Origin: Cerrena zonata | Lineage: Eukaryota > Basidiomycota > Agaricomycetes > Polyporales > Cerrenaceae | NCBI GenBank assembly: GCA_038087015.1 | Contig: JASBNA010000031.1 | Location: forward strand, 248,001 to 312,000 | DNA length: 64,000 bases | Direction: 5' to 3' | In this document: positions 59,201 to 64,000 of the stretch, in pieces | How the letters are laid out: every line of letters starts with the position of its first letter | Position numbering within the stretch: position 1 is the first letter of the stretch | Notes under the pieces: model-generated | Told to the model about the DNA's origin: nothing | What the model saw: only the letters and a program-made list of their open reading frames with translations | The model's database searches: none | Made by a program: the position numbers and the translations under genes

Positions 59201-59807
59201 GTGTTACTTGGTATGCACAATTAGCATGAGAGCAAAGTCTCGAGAAGCAAAGCCAGTGCCCTGTTTCAGTGCTTATTAACTACCGTCAAACTCAAACGTA
59301 AGGGTGTGGCGAGCAGAGATTTCGGTGATGGTGCGGAGGAACGACGGAAATAAGATGTGGGTTAGAGGATGAACGGTAAATTAGGTAGCACATGCTGCGA
59401 CATCAACAGGCATGAACCTAGATTTTCAAGTTGACGATGCTGAAGGTGATATATTCAGCCTGTCTTTTCGTGTTCGCTACCTTTTGACTATGAGAATATA
59501 TTTGTGTTTTGAAGATGTTTTTACCCAGGACGAAGGTCCAATGTCTGACCTCATCTGTTGTTGCATCGTATTGCCAACGCATCTGCGCTTCCAGTGCCAT
59601 GGTCATTGGTTCGCTGTATCACTGCACCATTTCTCAACGGACATTCATATTGAGATGATTTTCCGTAAACCGTTTTCTCAACAATAAATTCACATTTTCT
59701 CTTACATAAATCATCAAAGGGAAGGGTTCCCACCTTGCGACCTTCGTCTTGTATTTTGTCGGGCAGCAGTTTTCACATCTTTATATATATAATATATTTT
59801 ACGGAAA
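56279..59807. repeat. Internal direct repeat R2 of copy 2, shortened by deletions
   Basis: It is about 335 nt shorter than R2 of copy 1. Two deletions are visible: about 172 nt at 56535 and 190 nt at about 58806. The exon-like segment at 58875-58952 remains open. Confidence 0.75.
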
Positions 59808-60110
59808 GTTAGATATATTTGGAACTGGGATTGGCGTTGATGGTGACTCGCGAATGATTGTCTGCAGAGATACAGGGTACCGATATTCAGGACAACCGTC
59901 GAAGGTCGGAACTCTTACCATAGAGTGAGTCGACGGCAATGCTTTTGTGGAAAGTGTGTGAGATTACGGAATAACGTACACAACTCGTGCTCAATCTCTT
60001 GCAATATGTTGCTATGAGACTGGGTCACGAACAATGTATTGTGGAGGATACTCCTTATAGCCAGGGGTAAAATCCTCATACTCTGGCTTGCTACTGTCCA
60101 TCTGCTCGGA
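59808..60110. repeat. Partial third unit R3 of the internal repeat, copy 2
   Basis: This matches 41335-41630, beginning at the same landmark. Confidence 0.65.
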
Positions 60111-60200
60111 CAATGTCGATGCCGTCATGTGTGAGTTCAATTTTACCCGACCATGACTCTATTCATTCGAGTACTGTACCCTTGCAATGGTTGCTCATGG

Positions 60201-60282
60201 TAGGTATTACAAGGTCTCAACCAGTCGCTCAGTGGCTAGAAGCCTATTAGTCAGGTTGCCCAAAATGAGAAAATCCATTCCC
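60201..60282. other. 82-bp segment present only in copy 2
   Basis: Between gctcatgg and agcaagtaaac, copy 2 has 82 nt absent from copy 1 (junction at 41728/41729). The segment contains caaggtctcaaccagtcgct and no obvious terminal repeats. It could be an insertion in copy 2 or a deletion in copy 1. Confidence 0.75.
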
Positions 60283-60477
60283 AGCAAGTAAACCCCCTTC
60301 ATGTTTCCCGGCACAGCGGCGATATTGGTAGTTGACAGATAAATGTTTCAATAATTCACAATATTAATATGGAGAGACACCCAACATATGAGCGGAATTG
60401 AATGAATAGTATTTTGGGTACTTGCCAACTTCACAGAAACATGATATAGCTCTCACGTAGAGCATGGACTCAACGGT

Positions 60478-61591
60478 GTGCCTCAATGGCAATATATTAT
60501 TGTCCAATATTGGTTATGTCAAATAAATTGTGGTCGCTGTGGCGGCGACATCTATGCCTGTATCCTAGAGATGAAAGATGATAATCTAAAGGTGATATGT
60601 CAGGCGCAGCGTAACCCATCAATGATGTACGTACATGAAACACAACATCGTTCTGGAAACAGTTTCGATACCATACACATTACAATGTGCCGGTGGGCTA
60701 AGAGGAAATTTGGGATTGCGGGAAACAATAAATGTACCCCAAATTTTGTTCCAAAGCATACAAAGTGTGACATCATCAGGAGGTATATTTTTGGGGACTC
60801 AGGAGTCGGTTACAGACAGCGGTGCATCAGCGTGATACTGTGTAAATCAAATTCAAGAGTCCTCAATGCCAAATTCACATGAAGTGCATCGAGGGAAATT
60901 AGGGAAGGTGTAAATTGTACGGTGGCAAAAAAAACATACCAGAATTGTTTAAGATGAGTCTACATCACAACGTCCAACCTTTCAGCTCAGTGATACCAAC
61001 AACATTTGCGCAAAGGCTACCATGTCGAGACAGGGGTCCAATGGCAACAGAGATTTTTGTTGAGTGTCTAGTGACATCTAGAATCGAACTGGAGCAGAAA
61101 TGGAAAGAAAAACACAAGTCGAGTATTGAAACATCAGAGGAGCGAGATTGTTGAAGTCAAGTTTCATGGTTTCACGATTCTGAGCCTGCAGGCCGTGTGC
61201 ATGTGCCGAGTTTGACTTGAGCGCTGGTACTTCGATCATCGTTTTCACTCTTTCCGCTCTCACTCCCATTGGCCTTGTTTGCACGTCTAACACTCGTTCA
61301 TTCTCTTTTCTATGTGCCGTGCGTAAATCCACAGGATGGTCTCTATATGTGAATAACTACAATCTGAGCTTACGACGTCATCATGGTTTGAAATTCAGTG
61401 CAAAACTGTTCATTTGCCGGCTGACTTGGAAACAGCATGATGGCATCCTTCAAGTTATTTCCGATATTGTGAGAAACAGTATGGGGTGGATACAACTGCG
61501 CGCAGCAATTCAAATTGAATGTTTCACTAAGCTTGAGTTCTCACCAGACGGAAAGGGAAATCTCACATTTGGGATCTTACTCCAAAAATAA
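60478..61591 (+). other. Coding-like remnants, copy 2, including DSGAS and a 124-codon frame
   Basis: This is the counterpart of 41924-43000. The frame with TDSGASA lies near 60807-60835. The frame 61217-61591 stays open for 124 codons, with six extra bases (caagtt) and TGG where copy 1 has a stop, and ends with a hydrophilic ECFTKLEFSPDGKGNLTFG. It may be a real exon of an unrecognised gene, or retroelement residue. Confidence 0.35.
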
Positions 61592-61751
61592 CATGAGGAT
61601 ATCTGAGTCTGAGATTGAAGCATAGAACAGATCTACTGAGCCAATTGGTCAGATTGGTCCAGGGGGTCTGTCCCATGCTTCAGAGAATGTGACTTGTCAC
61701 AAGAAATGAAATATAAAACACAGAAAATAATATACAGAAGTCAGTAGCATC

Positions 61752-62459
61752 ATGCCCCCAATCCGTCAGAGTCAGAAATCTCACCCTCAGACCCTTTCAT
61801 CTCTTCTACAGTCTGCTTACCAAGGTATTCATGACTCTAACCATTTCTAATTTTTATTTCTAATCTTTCCTAGGATATGTCAGTATACCTCAGATGACAT
61901 CAAGGGAGCTTCAAGCTGAAGCCCGAAATTCCCTCAATGACCAATACCGTGAGTAATTTTAAATTGATACACTCACCTAATACTGATTATTCATGTAGGG
62001 CGACTCCTCAGAAAGGAGAATGTGTCTGTCCCATGGACATGGCCATGGGAGGCTGTTTCCGCCGACCGGGTGATTCTCATTGGATACCCGCTGGATGAGA
62101 AACTTGCTGATCCGGGATCACTCACAAAGGATAAATTGATCCTGTTAGTGGCAGCGCTCAGACGGGGAACATGCTACTTTGCCAAAATTAGTGAAGCAGC
62201 ATTCCAGGCATTGGAGGCAGAGTATGCGAAGGGGGTGAATTTGGGGGGAATTATTCCAAAGCCACCAAGAGATGACCGCAGCGACAAGGGGAGTGTGCAC
62301 GGGCGGCACAAGAATCCGGCAACGCAGACGAAGAAACGTAGGCGAGGCAAGATCATCAATAGCCCGCCGATCGTGAGGGACGACACAGATATTGAGGATT
62401 TTAGCGAGGGTGAGATGCAGGAGTTGAGCTCCGATCCTATTGTTGATTGGTCCGATTAG
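61752..62459 (+). CDS. Hypothetical 202-aa basic/acidic protein, copy 2
   Basis: Exons 61752-61824, 61874-61948 and 61999-62459 have borders and phases identical to copy 1 (offset exactly 18560). The sequence differs by a few silent changes and one Thr to Met change in the acidic tail. Both copies remain intact although neighbouring genes in the duplication have decayed. This fits recent duplication, or selection on this gene. Confidence 0.7.
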
Positions 62460-62816
62460 CATAGCATACCATTGTTTCTACTCTATACATCAGTCATTGG
62501 ATCATTTGTATTTTCCCTCTCTCAAAACAACAGACTACTTACTCTACGTTAGGTATGTTCTGTACTGGGTACGCGCACGTCTGAGTCTGTTATCGACTGG
62601 AATTTACTCTTGTCGCGGCATGAGCGGAATGTGCGGCCCGATCGGAAGGCATTGATTGATCGGGCAAGTGGGGAGCCGTTTTAGGCAGGTGTCCACCCTA
62701 ACGCGATTAAACTCAAACTCTGGGATCAATATATACACCAACTCTGGCTTTTCCCACCGACTCTCCTTTCTTCCTCCCTCCATCTTTCACGAAGTCGGCT
62801 TCCGACCGTCTCTACC

Positions 62817-62960
62817 ATGGATCTCCTTGACGACATGTATGTGTATGTCGCTCCCGTGGCAAGTCTCACTCTGTGCATACTTTCCTCGCCCGTTGCTGAC
62901 TGCTCTTTACAGCGCATTCGGAATATCGAGCTCACCGTGACATTCTTCGTTGATCTGTAG
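62817..62960 (+). CDS. Small hydrophobic ORF (47 aa), copy 2
   Basis: This is the counterpart of 44244-44387 with a few substitutions (Gly2 to Asp, Leu13 to Pro). The TATA-like and C+T-rich upstream layout is kept. The proline in the hydrophobic stretch weakens the case for a membrane helix. Confidence 0.3.
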   Translation: MDLLDDMYVYVAPVASLTLCILSSPVADCSLQRIRNIELTVTFFVDL

Positions 62961-63534
62961 CATATCTGTTGTCGCTCAATATCGCGAGTATATGCTCACA
63001 TTCGCCTACAAAGTTTGCCCGAGGGCATTCTTTCGGCTTTGTCCGCAATGGTACTAGTAACTGCGGGCGAATTGTTTCTAGTTCTGAAGTTGTGACTGGT
63101 CGCTGTGGTGGGTCATCTCCGCGTTTAGCTACTATTTGTAGCTACTGATCTCGTTGTGCTATCTAGTCCGGGAATGACCTTTTTACTAGTCGTAACATAT
63201 GCCCATCGTTTGGGCCCTCAAGATCCACTGGTAGCGATCCGCTACTTCCCTCAACACAACATCTAACGGCACCACTTCCTTTCCAAAACTGCTGCTCACA
63301 GCGTCTCACAACGCCGCTTCTATCCGCAAATATTTGTTACCTGGGAGGTCATTTATGCAGAGAAAGCATTTCGAGATTCGCCTCGGTAAGTCATTATAGC
63401 GTTTTGCTTTCGTTTGATAACACTAATTTCATTCGCGCTATGAAGAAATGTCTCGGTAACCACTAATGGGTCTGTCACTGTGGTTGTGTATTCCATGAGT
63501 AGGTCTCACTCTCTTGTGATGTTGAATTGTCTAA

Positions 63535-63936
63535 CCGTCGTTCTTAGCTCATGGACTCGGAACTGGCTCATCGGTGTCCTCACTGTGCACCCCTCTGCTC
63601 TTTGCTATCTGGCGGAAGCTACTGAGCATATTCTTTGCGGTTAGTTGTCTTATCGATCGTATGCATGCCTTCACTGACATACATACTGTGTACAGGCGTT
63701 ACTGAATCTTCTCCTCGCAAAGCTATCGGATCACTCACGACGTTTTAGCATTGAGCTTCCCAACACAATCGTTTGGCTGAGTTGGGACAGAGTTTTGTAT
63801 GGGAGATGCTTTAGAAGCTTCGTTGGTCGGCTGCTCTGGTAAGTTGTTGCAATGTTTTGTTCCTGCGCATCGCCACTATAATTTACTTTCGCTATGTATA
63901 GAGCTTGGGAACACCGTGTCGAGATGATTTATCATT
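63535..63936 (+). CDS. Spliced hypothetical gene, 3' part, copy 2
   Basis: The exons are those of 44975-45376 shifted by 18560, with the same donors, acceptors and terminal TAG. One Glu/Asp change is visible in the last exon. The 5' part is unresolved. Confidence 0.3.
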
Positions 63937-64000
63937 TGTCCGTCGCTAGGATTATGACTTTGTAGTAAGTGCTTCTGTGCTTTACATTTCTTTCATCGCT

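Larger units (their letters stand above)
47378..64000. repeat. Large tandem duplication, copy 2 (runs past the window end)
   Basis: It begins with gtttcgagttgagaacttct at about 47380 and follows copy 1 through to the last base of the window, which corresponds to about 45440 in copy 1. The first about 16.6 kb of the unit is visible. Confidence 0.9.

Overview
The window looks like nuclear DNA of a filamentous basidiomycete, probably an Agaricomycete. This is inferred from genes broken by many 45-65 nt introns with GTNNGT donors and short exons (12, 13, 14 and 8 nt), TATA-like boxes 50-80 nt before several start codons, and the protein families present. There are no prokaryotic operons or ribosome binding sites. 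All gene models were spliced by eye, keeping reading phase and paralogue similarity consistent.

Left half (about 3.2-28.5 kb): ten members of one divergent, alpha-helical protein family. They share an exon skeleton: a phase-0 first exon, a 64-70 nt second exon ending in phase 1, and an 86 or 89 nt third exon (74 nt in one decayed copy). I separate three types. A-type proteins are short and soluble (3301-4176 +, 17699-18564 -, 21364-22247 -). C-type proteins are soluble (4901-6018 -, 8575-10159 -, 13353-14528 -). B-type proteins have a central hydrophobic head between long helices and end in an IFREYQxAV signature (6562-8138 +, 11309-13001 +, 15803-17132 +, plus an inverted fragment at 27722-28524 -). 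C and B genes form three successive divergent pairs (C<- ->B). The intact B-type protein, with long helices, a central hydrophobic hairpin and no signal peptide, resembles the ClyA/HBL/Xax class of alpha-pore-forming proteins. That resemblance is inferred from architecture only. Two of the three full-length B genes carry frameshifts.

Next to this array, at 25100-27517, is a gene with an MLKL-NTD-like helical domain followed by a TKL-type kinase domain. Its catalytic loop reads HGN-LRC-SNILV: the catalytic Asp and Lys are replaced, as in the pseudokinase MLKL. A membrane-active cell-death or allorecognition cluster is a reasonable hypothesis.

Right half (28.6 kb to the end): one segment of about 18.8 kb occurs twice in direct tandem (28608-47377, and 47378 to beyond the window). 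Each copy carries a 12-exon DUF1295 (steroid 5-alpha-reductase-like) membrane-protein gene, broken by two frameshifts in copy 1 and intact in copy 2. Each also has a cluster of GGGTCCCCCCTTGC motifs, an internal direct repeat of about 3.87 kb (two full units plus a partial third), remnants that may be retroelement-derived, a 202-aa basic/acidic hypothetical protein with three exons, and weaker small genes. Long stretches at 1-3.2, 18.7-21.3 and 22.3-25.1 kb contain nothing I can recognise.
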